Assembly: GCA_044450785.1 (NCBI GenBank)
Contig: JBIOJM010000161.1
Location: 1 to 21,205, forward strand
Direction: 5' to 3'
DNA length: 21,205 bases
Source of the DNA: JBIOJM01 sp044450785
GTDB lineage: Bacteria; Planctomycetota; Planctomycetia; Isosphaerales; Isosphaeraceae
A program made the position numbers and the translations under genes. The notes beneath the pieces were generated by a model. That model worked only from the letters and a program-made list of their open reading frames with translations. It was not told where the DNA came from and ran no database searches. Below, piece after piece: positions 14,250 to 21,071 of this stretch; position 1 is the first letter of the stretch, and every line of letters starts with the position of its first letter.

Positions 14250-14543
14250 ATGCCGCAGGATTTCCGCGATGTCGACCCTCGGGAATTGCGCCTCCCGTCG
14301 CGCCGCGGCGCCGACCCGTTCAAGCTCCAGGTCCAGATCGCCCGTTTCGGCGGCTCGTCGGCCGGAATGCCCCCGCCATGGGTCTACGAGGCTGCCGACG
14401 GCGTGCTGGTCCTGTACAATGGCATTACCCGCGCCACCCGGATCGCCAAGCTCGACCCGGGGGCGACGATCCGCGTCGAGGTCGTAGGCAAGCTGCGTCG
14501 ATCCTACGCCGGTGAACCAAAGATCGGAGACTTCCTGCCATGA
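14250..14543 (+). CDS. ParB/Srx-like small protein, pair 2
   Basis: The 97-residue protein starts at ATG 14250; a longer open frame runs upstream through copy B but is a shadow of the opposite strand. It reads 'RDVDPRELRLPSRRGADPF', 'LQVQIARFGGSSAGMPPPW', 'YNGITRATRIAKLDPGATI' and 'RVEVVGKLRRSYAG'. It aligns with 12956-13252 over its whole length at roughly half identity, with the same ParB-like pattern (D-P-x-E-L-R-L-P, A-x-K-L-x-x-Q-I, G-x-T-R-A-x-R-I-A-K-L). Its TGA overlaps the ATG of the next gene (ATGA). Function unknown; not a DNA-partition ParB because the helix-turn-helix part is absent. Confidence 0.73.
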   Translation: MPQDFRDVDPRELRLPSRRGADPFKLQVQIARFGGSSAGMPPPWVYEAADGVLVLYNGITRATRIAKLDPGATIRVEVVGKLRRSYAGEPKIGDFLP

Positions 14544-14752
14544 CCCACACGACCCAGCAGGACTTGATTGAGAGGCTCGTCGACATCCATCGGCTCTCGC
14601 CTGGCGTGCGCTTCGGCCAGTTGCTCGCGAACCTGGGGTTCCTGGTCGAGGACCAGACCGACCACACGCTTCGCGAGATCGCCGACGATCGGCTGTTGGA
14701 GGTCATGGAGTGGCACCGGATGGACCTAGCCCGGAGGCAGGCCGACGTCTAG
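14540..14752 (+). CDS. Small acidic partner protein of ParB-like pair 2
   Basis: The 70-residue protein starts at ATG 14540 overlapping the previous stop. 'RFGQLLANLGFLVED' and 'IADDRLLEVMEWHR' match the R-x-G-Q-L and D-D-x-x-L-E segments of the pair 1 partner, so it is the paralogue of 13249-13476. The TAG is only four bases from the beginning of the sequence shared between ygiQ and copy B, so this cassette abuts the end of ygiQ directly and is convergent with it. Confidence 0.72.
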   Translation: MTHTTQQDLIERLVDIHRLSPGVRFGQLLANLGFLVEDQTDHTLREIADDRLLEVMEWHRMDLARRQADV

Positions 14753-14756
14753 CTAC

Positions 14757-15182
14757 AGGCGTTTGACAGAGCGGTCAACGCTCGCCGCCTTTCCGTCTGC
14801 GGTTCTTGTCCTGACGACGTGCTGTCGCCCGTCCCGGTCGGTAGCCCGGATTCGGCAGGCCGCGCTCGCCGACCGGCTCGCCCTTCGCCGGGTTGGCGAC
14901 GGAATGGTAGTGGTCGCCTTCGGATGCACCATTCGCCTGTCGCCTCCTCGCTTCGATCGCCTGACGCGGCGGATGAGCCGGGATCAGGCAGTCGCACCCG
15001 TTTCCGATCAAGTCTCCCCGCCCCGCCTTGAGCAAAGCCTCCCTCACCATGAAGTAGTTCTCGGGTTTGAAGAACTGCATCACCGCCCGCTGCATCTTCC
15101 TGTCCCGCAAGCCTTTTGCGACGTAAACCTCTTCGCCCGTGAACGGATCCAGGCCCGTGTGATACATACACGTGGCGATGTC
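14757..15182 (-). repeat. Copy A: parental 3' segment of ygiQ present in four copies
   Basis: This is the part of ygiQ, with 18 bases beyond its stop codon, that is repeated at 13506-13931 (copy B) and, diverged, at about 11903-12255 (copy C); its last 55 bases recur at 10960-11014 (copy D). Similarity to B stops within a base or two of 15182, where the codons for D-I-A-T begin, while the gene itself continues. Confidence 0.88.
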
Positions 15183-16841
15183 GAACGGCGCGGGGATGAA
15201 GTCCTGGACCTGGTCCGGCCGATAACCGTTCTGCTTGAGAAACACGGCCAGGTCGATCATGGCGTTCAAGTCGCTGCCCGGATGCGAGGCGATGAAGTAC
15301 GGGACCACGTATTGCGTCTTGCCGGCCGCGTTGCTGGCCTGCTGGAAGGCACGGGCGAAACCCTCGAAGTCGCCGGAATCCGGCTTCTTCATCACGCGCA
15401 GCACGTTGGTATCGGTATGCTCGGGTGCGACCTTCAGGTGGCCGCCGACGTGATGCGCAGCCAGCTCGGCCATGTACTCAGGGGACTTCTGGGCGAGGTC
15501 CATCCGGATTCCCGACGCAACGTAGACTGTCTCGATGCCTGGCACCTCCCGGCTCCGGCGCATCAAGTCGATCAGCGGGCCATGGTCGGTGCCCAGCAGC
15601 TTGCAGACCTTGGGATGCACGCACGAAAGCCGCTTGCAGATTGCTTCGACTTCGGGTCGGGAACACTTCATCTCGTACATGTTCGCCGTCGGGCCGCCGA
15701 TATCGGAGACCACGCCCGAAAAGCCGGGGTCCCGGCCCATCCGGCGCAGCTCGTCCAGGACCGACTCCGCCGATCGAGACTGGATGATCCGCCCTTGGTG
15801 GGCGGTGATCGAGCAGAACGTGCAGCCGCCGAAGCAGCCCCGCATCAAGGTGACCGAGTCTCTAACGACCTCAAAAGCGGGGATCTTCTGGCCTTTATAC
15901 ATCGGGTGCGGCCTGCGCGTGTACGGCAGCCCGTAGATCCGGTCCATGTCGTTCTGGTTGATCGGCAGCGGCGGGGGGTTGCAGACGATCGCCTGCCGGT
16001 CGTGATACTGCACGAGGCGTTTGGCGTTCAACGGGTTCGTTTCTTGATGGATGATCTTGGTCGCGCGCGCGAACCGCTGCTTGTCGGCTTTCACTTCTTC
16101 GTAGGAGGGGAGCACGATGGCATCGCCGGGGGGAGACTGTGACTCGCTGGCCCCCAGGGCATAGGCCACGCCGCGCATGTCCCTCAGGTCCTTGATGGTC
16201 TCGCCGGCCGCGAGCCGGCGCGCGATCGCGACGATCTGGTGCTCGCCCATCCCGAAAACGACAAGGTCGGCCTTGGCGTCGAGCATGATGGCGCGGCGGA
16301 CGGTGTCGCTCCAGTAATCGTAGTGAGCCAGCCGGCGGAGCGAGGCCTCGACGCCGCCGGCGATCACCGGCACGCCGGGGAACGCCTCGCGCGCACGCTG
16401 GCAGTAGGGGATCGTGGCGCGGTCGGGCCGCAGCCCGATCCGGCCGCCGGGGGAGTAGGCGTCGTCGTTGCGGACCTTCTTGTTGGCCGTGTAATGGTTG
16501 ATCATGCTGTCCATGTTGCCGGCACTGATGCCGAAGAACAGCCGGGGAGGGCCGAACTGCCGCCACGGTAGGGCGCTGCGCCAGTCGGGCTGGCTCAGGA
16601 TTGCGACCCGGAACCCGGCCGCCTCCAGCACCCGGCCCAAGATCCCCATCGCAAACGCCGGATGGTCGACGTAGGCATCACCCGTGACGAACACGACGTC
16701 AACCTGGTCCCATCCCCGGGCCTTCAACTCGGCGCGGCTGGCCGGCAGATGTGGAAGCTCGGGCGTGACCACCGGCAGGGCCGGCAGCATGGTCGGCGCC
16801 AGGTTGGATACAGAGGATGGTCGGGAAGAAGAGGCACTCAT
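14775..16841 (-). CDS. ygiQ: YgiQ family radical SAM protein
   Basis: The intact 688-residue protein (Escherichia coli YgiQ is somewhat longer) starts at ATG 16841; no ribosome site is seen and ATG 16787 is an alternative. Residues 45-115 give the N-terminal YgiQ signature 'VVFVTGDAYVDHPAFAMGI'; the radical-SAM cluster motif is 'GCFGGCTFC' with Cys336, Cys340 and Cys343; 'SDIGGPTANMYEMKC' follows; the C-terminal DUF3362 part runs from about 545 to the basic tail. Family members bind a [4Fe-4S] cluster and cleave SAM; the physiological substrate of YgiQ is not established. The 3' 426 bases are the source or relative of three further copies downstream. It is convergent with ParB-like pair 2. 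Confidence 0.95.
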   Translation of the reverse strand: MSASSSRPSSVSNLAPTMLPALPVVTPELPHLPASRAELKARGWDQVDVVFVTGDAYVDHPAFAMGILGRVLEAAGFRVAILSQPDWRSALPWRQFGPPRLFFGISAGNMDSMINHYTANKKVRNDDAYSPGGRIGLRPDRATIPYCQRAREAFPGVPVIAGGVEASLRRLAHYDYWSDTVRRAIMLDAKADLVVFGMGEHQIVAIARRLAAGETIKDLRDMRGVAYALGASESQSPPGDAIVLPSYEEVKADKQRFARATKIIHQETNPLNAKRLVQYHDRQAIVCNPPPLPINQNDMDRIYGLPYTRRPHPMYKGQKIPAFEVVRDSVTLMRGCFGGCTFCSITAHQGRIIQSRSAESVLDELRRMGRDPGFSGVVSDIGGPTANMYEMKCSRPEVEAICKRLSCVHPKVCKLLGTDHGPLIDLMRRSREVPGIETVYVASGIRMDLAQKSPEYMAELAAHHVGGHLKVAPEHTDTNVLRVMKKPDSGDFEGFARAFQQASNAAGKTQYVVPYFIASHPGSDLNAMIDLAVFLKQNGYRPDQVQDFIPAPFDIATCMYHTGLDPFTGEEVYVAKGLRDRKMQRAVMQFFKPENYFMVREALLKAGRGDLIGNGCDCLIPAHPPRQAIEARRRQANGASEGDHYHSVANPAKGEPVGERGLPNPGYRPGRATARRQDKNRRRKGGER

Positions 16842-17094
16842 TGTGGGTGTTTTGTCGTCAGTCGAGAATGATTGTGCTCTTTCGCCCGTGTGGCCCGCGC
16901 ATCCACAATTTATGGAATTAACCGCTGTCTTAGTTGGCTAGTTGGTGCTCGATGACCCAACTGCTCACGTTGATTGCATTGTATCTCCTCTATCAGCGAA
17001 TGGATACGTTCAGGCCAGATTCATCAGAGCGCACATGAAGGAATTCACCACCGCTGGATTCCTGGGAAACCGAGCGGGCGTGGTTCCGGGCGAT

Positions 17095-17814
17095 TCACGC
17101 GGTCGGGTTGCCAACGGATCTGGGCATCGGATCGGGCAACGGGGACAGGCCAAGGGTCGTCTCGACGTGCTCCGCCGCCGCGACGAGTGAAGCGACGATC
17201 CGGTCCTCCAAGCTTTGGAGCCGCGAGCGAATTTCGACGCCACGGCTATAAACGCCGGCCGGGTCGCTCGGGGCGGCAATCGAGCCCAGCCATGCTCCGA
17301 GCGTCAGCGTGCCTGATTCGTGGGTCGTTGCGAGGTTGGCCGTCGGGTACGGATAAAGCAATCCGTCGTATGTTGCGTGGAGGGATTTGAGGATCTGACG
17401 GACTTCGTCGGCGGCCGTGTACGCCCGGCGCATCACCAGGGGAGAGCACGGCTCACGTGCCGCCCTCTGGAGGAGTCCATGCATCAAAGTGAGCCGGGAG
17501 CTGATGCCGTCTGTGTCCCTCCGAACGGAGTCGAGCCCTGTCAGAGTCGCGGCGAGCGCATCGCACCGCCCCAGGTCGGCCGCGCCGGCGGCCCCGGCCG
17601 CGCTCGGCAGCAGCGCGGCCGCGACGTCAGGCGCATGGCGGAGGCGGAGCGCAATCCGCACCCGGTCGCTCACGGCCTTGGAGAACGGGGTGAGGTCGCG
17701 CCCCGCGGTCTGCAAGTCGCCGCTGGCCTGTCGCCGCAGGGCGAGTGCGGTCTCGGCGTCGGGCACGGGGACGCCGACGACGGCCGGGTCGACCGGGCAA
17801 CCTGCCTGGACCAA
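17095..17814 (-). CDS. Unrecognised ORF downstream of glycosyltransferase, start doubtful
   Basis: A 239-residue frame from TTG 17814 to a stop at 17095 follows the glycosyltransferase. There is no ATG or GTG at its head and no ribosome site; the frame is closed by TGA in the 'AGATGATGTAG' that also ends the glycosyltransferase, so the natural start may have been lost by a small indel or the gene is N-terminally truncated. The product is helical, with 'VMRRAYTAADEVRQILKSLHATYDGLLYPYP', then 'GTLTLGAWL' and a final helical segment 'RLQSLEDRIVASLVAAAEHV' reminiscent of a dimerising helix. I do not recognise the family. The 253 bases from 16842 to 17094 contain no convincing gene. Confidence 0.5.
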   Translation of the reverse strand: MVQAGCPVDPAVVGVPVPDAETALALRRQASGDLQTAGRDLTPFSKAVSDRVRIALRLRHAPDVAAALLPSAAGAAGAADLGRCDALAATLTGLDSVRRDTDGISSRLTLMHGLLQRAAREPCSPLVMRRAYTAADEVRQILKSLHATYDGLLYPYPTANLATTHESGTLTLGAWLGSIAAPSDPAGVYSRGVEIRSRLQSLEDRIVASLVAAAEHVETTLGLSPLPDPMPRSVGNPTA

Positions 17815-17844
17815 GGCGACGGCGAGGTCAACGATGATTCTACA

Positions 17845-18846
17845 TCATCTCCCACGTCCGAACAGCCGCGCCGCCAGTCGGGGCGCGGCGGCCAGGGTCG
17901 CCATCTGGACGCAAAGTCGCGGATCGCGAAGGATCGACTTGATCAGGCCCGGCGAGCGCTTCAATCCGGCGCGCAGCGCGTCGCGCGCCAGCTCGGATCG
18001 ACCGGCATGGAGGGCATCATGAGCCCGGTTCAAAAAAGCTCGGCCCAGCCGGGCGTTCGCGGCATTTCGAAGCTGCGCGACGTCGGGCCGGTCTTTCAGA
18101 TCGAGCGAAAAGAGCTGCTCCAGGAGTTGAGCGGTCTCGTCCAGGTCGGCCATGCCAGCCTGAAAGCGGTGGGTCTCGCTCTTCGGATGCCAGCGGATCT
18201 GGACGGTCGGCCTCGCCAGCCAGGCGACCTTCCAGCTCCGCGAGACACGCAGCCAGAAATCCCAGTCCACGACGTATCGATACGCGGGGTCGAATCCCCC
18301 CTGCTCTGCGAAGGTTGCGGCTCGAAGCGTGACCGCCGAGCAGCGGAGCGGGTTGCCGGCGGCCATCGCCAGCGCGAGCTGACCCGGCTCGTAGAGCCGG
18401 TCCACGGAGCCCAGGCCCCCAGGTTCGACGACGGTCTCGGGAACCCGCTCGCCCCGCTCGTCGATCACATCGGCCGCGCTCGCGACGAAGCCCAGGGAAT
18501 CGCCGGTTGTCAACGCCGCCAAGTGAGCCGCCAGGTGCCCGGGCTTCATCACGTCGTCCTGGTGAAAGATGGCGACGAAAGGCGTCCGCGCCAAAGTCGC
18601 GCACCGATTCCAGTTGCCCGCCAGGCCGAGCCGTTCGGAATTGACCTCGATCCGCGCCCGAAGGCCGGCCGCCGCACGGACGACGTCGAGCGTGTCGTCG
18701 TCCGATCGGTCGTCGGAGACGACCAGCTCGAAGGCGGCGCCCGCTTGCGCGACAATGCTTCGAAGTGCTTCGGCAAGATGAGCCGTGCCGTTGTAGGTCG
18801 GCACGGCCACCGTCAGCAGCGCGCCAGGTTGTAAGGCCCCCACGGA
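17845..18846 (-). CDS. Family 2 glycosyltransferase
   Basis: I choose GTG 18846, with TGAGGT about nine bases upstream at the stop of the DUF971 gene, over longer starts (GTG 18870, 18954) that lack a ribosome site. The 333-residue protein begins 'LLTVAVPTYNGTAHLAEAL', the canonical GT2 opening, then 'ELVVSDDRSDDDT' (nucleotide-binding Asp44-Asp45), 'ERLGLAGNWNRC', the DxD-like 'HQDDV' (94-98) that binds the metal and sugar nucleotide, and 'DWDFWLRVS' (193-201) near the acceptor/catalytic acid region. The C-terminal 110 residues are helical. Such enzymes add sugars to surface polysaccharides or lipids in the cytoplasm or at the membrane; donor and acceptor are unknown. It lies 10 bases after the DUF971 gene. 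Confidence 0.9.
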   Translation of the reverse strand, partial: SVGALQPGALLTVAVPTYNGTAHLAEALRSIVAQAGAAFELVVSDDRSDDDTLDVVRAAAGLRARIEVNSERLGLAGNWNRCATLARTPFVAIFHQDDVMKPGHLAAHLAALTTGDSLGFVASAADVIDERGERVPETVVEPGGLGSVDRLYEPGQLALAMAAGNPLRCSAVTLRAATFAEQGGFDPAYRYVVDWDFWLRVSRSWKVAWLARPTVQIRWHPKSETHRFQAGMADLDETAQLLEQLFSLDLKDRPDVAQLRNAANARLGRAFLNRAHDALHAGRSELARDALRAGLKRSPGLIKSILRDPRLCVQMATLAAAPRLAARLFGRGR

Positions 18847-18856
18847 TCGGTTGACC

Positions 18857-19171
18857 TCAGCTCGACTCACGGCCTGGCTGTTCGATCGCCCGCAGGGTTT
18901 CCCAAGTGAAGAGTCCCGAGGAATGGCCGTCGTTCCAGGCAAGCTGGATCGCATAGGTGCCGATGTTCTCCATGCCCTCCAGCTTCAAGTCCGGACGGAT
19001 CGATTTCGGGTCGAGCATTCGCTCGCCGGTCCATTCGTTGCGGCATCCCGCACACGGGCATTCACTGCGGAGCCGGTGATAGGGGAACCGATCGACGTGG
19101 CCCTCCGGCCAGGAGACTTCGAGGACCTGTTCGGTTTGAAGGGCGCGGATATTCGTGGGAGGATCGCTCAT
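18857..19171 (-). CDS. DUF971 / gamma-butyrobetaine hydroxylase-like N-terminal domain protein
   Basis: The 104-residue protein has the full DUF971 layout: 'LEVSWPEGHVDRFPYHRLRSECPCAGCRNEWTGERML' region (quoted motif core SECPCAGCRNEW; Cys38, Cys40, Cys43), then 'LEGMENIGTYAIQLAWNDGH' and 'GLFTWETLRAI'. The cysteine cluster probably binds zinc or an iron-sulfur cluster; family members are linked with Fe-S cluster assembly or carrying, or form the N-terminal domain of oxygenases. The start ATG 19171 is at the usual length for the family. It sits directly after a broken nucleotidyltransferase and upstream of the glycosyltransferase, with which it may be co-transcribed. Confidence 0.93.
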   Translation of the reverse strand: MSDPPTNIRALQTEQVLEVSWPEGHVDRFPYHRLRSECPCAGCRNEWTGERMLDPKSIRPDLKLEGMENIGTYAIQLAWNDGHSSGLFTWETLRAIEQPGRESS

Positions 19172-19286
19172 GGGAATGGCTCGAAACGGAAACCGCGTAC
19201 CCGCCGATCAGAAGATATTCAACGTGGTGGTCGTCTAATAACCTCAAGAACTCTTTCAAGTCGGAGTGTAGCGGGATTATATCCAT
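19172..19286 (-). pseudogene. N-terminal remnant of a MNT-type nucleotidyltransferase
   Basis: From ATG 19286 the frame reads 'HSDLKEFLRLLDDHHVEYLL' and 'IGGYAV', the standard opening of small nucleotidyltransferases ('DFKEFLRLLxxHxVEYLLVGGYAV.YHGYPRaTxDlD'). After GGYAV the family sequence stops and there is no 'GxPRxTxDxD' metal site; the frame then runs as junk over the start of the DUF971 gene to 19062. About 90% of the gene is gone. It overlaps its upstream partner gene (19219-19473) by 68 bases in a different frame. Confidence 0.75.
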
Positions 19287-19473
19287 AAGCCACCTGACGC
19301 ATCAATTCGAGGGCTTCCCAGCGGGCCGTGGGACTCTGTGCCAGCCAGTATGCCTTGTCAGCGGAATCGTCCCCGAGGCGACGAACCGAAAATGCCGACT
19401 TGTCAATCCGCCATTCGCGTATCGGCGAACCCGTATCGGCTGTCGTTCGAGGACCGGCACCACCCCTCGGCAT
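19219..19473 (-). CDS. Small hypothetical protein, partner of the truncated nucleotidyltransferase
   Basis: The 84-residue protein starts at ATG 19473, preceded by AAGGGG six bases away; longer starts have no ribosome site. The core 'ADKAYWLAQSPTARWEALELMRQVAYGYNPATLRLERVLEVI' matches a small family encoded just upstream of MNT-type nucleotidyltransferase genes ('..SWLaLSplERLaAveLlRrqhYGYDpataRLQRvlEvv'). Such pairs behave as two-gene modules and are thought to be toxin-antitoxin-like, but the family's activity is not something I can state. Here the partner is destroyed, so the protein is an orphan. The final 23 codons overlap the remnant in another frame. Confidence 0.7.
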   Translation of the reverse strand: MPRGGAGPRTTADTGSPIREWRIDKSAFSVRRLGDDSADKAYWLAQSPTARWEALELMRQVAYGYNPATLRLERVLEVIRRPPR

Positions 19474-19821
19474 CGTAACCCCTTCGCTGCGAGAATTTGT
19501 ATGATGAATCCTGATCATAGCAAAACGGAGGGATCCCAGGAACGCGAGGCTGCACTGGACAGCCGATTTTACGTCCTGGCCCCGAGCATCAACGCGGTCC
19601 GGCGGCCCCTTCACCGCGCTCCGGGGGGAGTACGGGTCGTGGGCCGCCATGACCGCGACACGATCCTCTGCACACACACCATGGACAGGCAAAGCATGGC
19701 CCGGCACTGGCCGGTGATCGTGAGCCGGCTGGCGAAAGCCGGGCTGGCGATCGTCCCTCGACCAGGTTCGGAGACGAGACCAGGCCGCGGCTCGGAGACA
19801 TCCGTGGAGAATTGATGCCGG
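19474..19821. other. 348-base gap without a supported gene
   Basis: Two mutually overlapping frames cross this stretch (19501-19815 plus, 19589-19801 minus), but neither has a ribosome site or a recognisable motif. The only structure I see is a short near-repeat of GGTTCGGAGACGAGACC-like sequence around 19770-19802. It separates the outward-reading nucleotidyltransferase remnant module from the end of the PDZ gene. Confidence 0.5.
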
Positions 19822-21030
19822 TTACTTGTTGTCCTTGATTGCCTTGTTGAGCGCCGCGGCGGCCTTGTTCAGTTCCTCGATGGTTTTCTCCGCCTTACCG
19901 AGCGCCTCGACGGCCTTGCGCAGTTGCTTGATCTCGGCATCCAGAGCGTCCAATCTTTTTGACACGGCCGCGTTGGCGTCCGAAGCCGGATTTTGGTTTC
20001 TCGCGTCGTACGGTACGGCCTGATTCGGACTGTTCATCTGATCCGTGAGAGCATGGACGACCCAGTCCGTGTTTCTTCCCTGAGTGGGGCTTGGTTCCGT
20101 CAGGACCGCGCCTGGTCGAACGAAATAATACGACTTCGCCCGGTCGTAGTATCGTTGCGAGACAGCAGCGGTTTTCCGTTGCTCGGGCCTCACAAGGACC
20201 GTCCAATGTTTCTGTCCCCCCGCGCGGATCAAGTCCACGATAATCGGTATGTTCTTTTGCACGGCCGACATCTTCTCACCATGGGCCTGGACGGCTTCGG
20301 CTAATTTGTGAGGGTCGTCTGACAATGGCTTTTGGCCCAGATCGAGCAGGATGTCATGATCCCTGATTCCCGCTTTCTCCGCGGGGCTATCTTTCACGAC
20401 TGTATCGACGATCAAACCGGTATTCGCGGGGATCTGAAGCTGCGATCGCAGCGCGGGCTCGATCGCTGAAACCGAAACGCCGATCCAGTACTCGTGTTCG
20501 GCGACCTTGGGCTGGGCCGGTCCGAGCGTGACCCGGATCAAGGGCTGGATCTGCAACACGCGTGTGCGGCCGCTACGGATCAAGGACAATGAGACCGGCT
20601 TCTCTCCCGCTTTCTTCAAATTCTCCTCGAGGTCCTCGGGTTTCCCGAGCGGGGCCTCACCGAGTTTAAGGAGCACATCGTTTTGCTGGATGCCCGCATG
20701 CGCCGCCGGCGAACTGCCGTCGAGAGCCGTGACGACCAGCCCCTGACCCTTGGGGAGCTTCAAGTGGTCTCGAAGCGCATCGTCCGCCGAAGCCAGGCTC
20801 ATACCGGACCCTTGGTTGGCGGCACCGAACCAGGCTTGTCCCCCTCCATTGGCGACGAGCAAGTCTGCCCAGCCGTCAAGCTGGTTCTTCGGATATGGTG
20901 GGTAGTTTTGCGACTGAGGATTCTGCTGTGGTTGGTTCTGTGCTGCCTGATCCTTTGTTTGGGCCGATGATACCTGGTTCAGGGACAGAAAGAGGCTGAT
21001 TGCGAAACCAAGCGAAGTGCCGAGCTTCAT
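19822..21030 (-). CDS. Secreted protein with two PDZ domains and C-terminal coiled coil
   Basis: The 402-residue protein starts at ATG 21030 with a very good ribosome site (AAAGGAG, seven bases upstream) and a signal peptide (MKLGTSLGFAISLFLSLNQV, cleavage near SSA-Q). A Gln/Asn/Pro-rich linker (25-50) follows. PDZ1 spans about 77-163 ('GLVVTALDGSSPAAHAGIQQ', 'NDVLLKLGEAPL') and PDZ2 about 183-282 ('TGLIVDTVVKDSPAEKAGIR', 'DHDILLDLGQKPL'). Residues 355-400 form a heptad-like coiled coil. There is no trypsin-like protease domain with a His-Asp-Ser triad, so it is not HtrA/DegP itself. Probably a periplasmic peptide-tail-binding scaffold or chaperone partner that oligomerises through its coiled coil. 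Confidence 0.9.
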   Translation of the reverse strand: MKLGTSLGFAISLFLSLNQVSSAQTKDQAAQNQPQQNPQSQNYPPYPKNQLDGWADLLVANGGGQAWFGAANQGSGMSLASADDALRDHLKLPKGQGLVVTALDGSSPAAHAGIQQNDVLLKLGEAPLGKPEDLEENLKKAGEKPVSLSLIRSGRTRVLQIQPLIRVTLGPAQPKVAEHEYWIGVSVSAIEPALRSQLQIPANTGLIVDTVVKDSPAEKAGIRDHDILLDLGQKPLSDDPHKLAEAVQAHGEKMSAVQKNIPIIVDLIRAGGQKHWTVLVRPEQRKTAAVSQRYYDRAKSYYFVRPGAVLTEPSPTQGRNTDWVVHALTDQMNSPNQAVPYDARNQNPASDANAAVSKRLDALDAEIKQLRKAVEALGKAEKTIEELNKAAAALNKAIKDNK

Positions 21031-21071
21031 TTTCGATCTCCTTTTGGGTGACGAGACGCCGGTTAGGAACA

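Noticed and set aside
12956..14752. ParB-like genes as a plasmid or chromosome partition locus
   Set aside because: No ParA ATPase, no helix-turn-helix region and no parS-like cluster; the proteins are too short.
10960..15182. Repeat array read as CRISPR or as an integron
   Set aside because: Repeats are coding pieces of ygiQ hundreds of bases apart with genes between; there is no Cas gene, no integrase and no attC-like palindrome that I can see.
14763..16142. 459-codon plus-strand frame opposite ygiQ
   Set aside because: It is the antisense shadow of a clear YgiQ protein; GC-rich genomes give such long antisense frames. No ribosome site or motif.
16954..17040. 28-codon plus-strand ORF (MTQLLTLIALYLLYQRMD...)
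   Set aside because: It looks like a small membrane peptide, but there is no ribosome site and no neighbour that needs one; chance in AT-richer intergenic DNA is as likely.
17320..18834. 504-codon plus-strand frame opposite the glycosyltransferase and the next ORF
   Set aside because: It is antisense to a glycosyltransferase with clear motifs and crosses two genes; composition is typical of a shadow frame.
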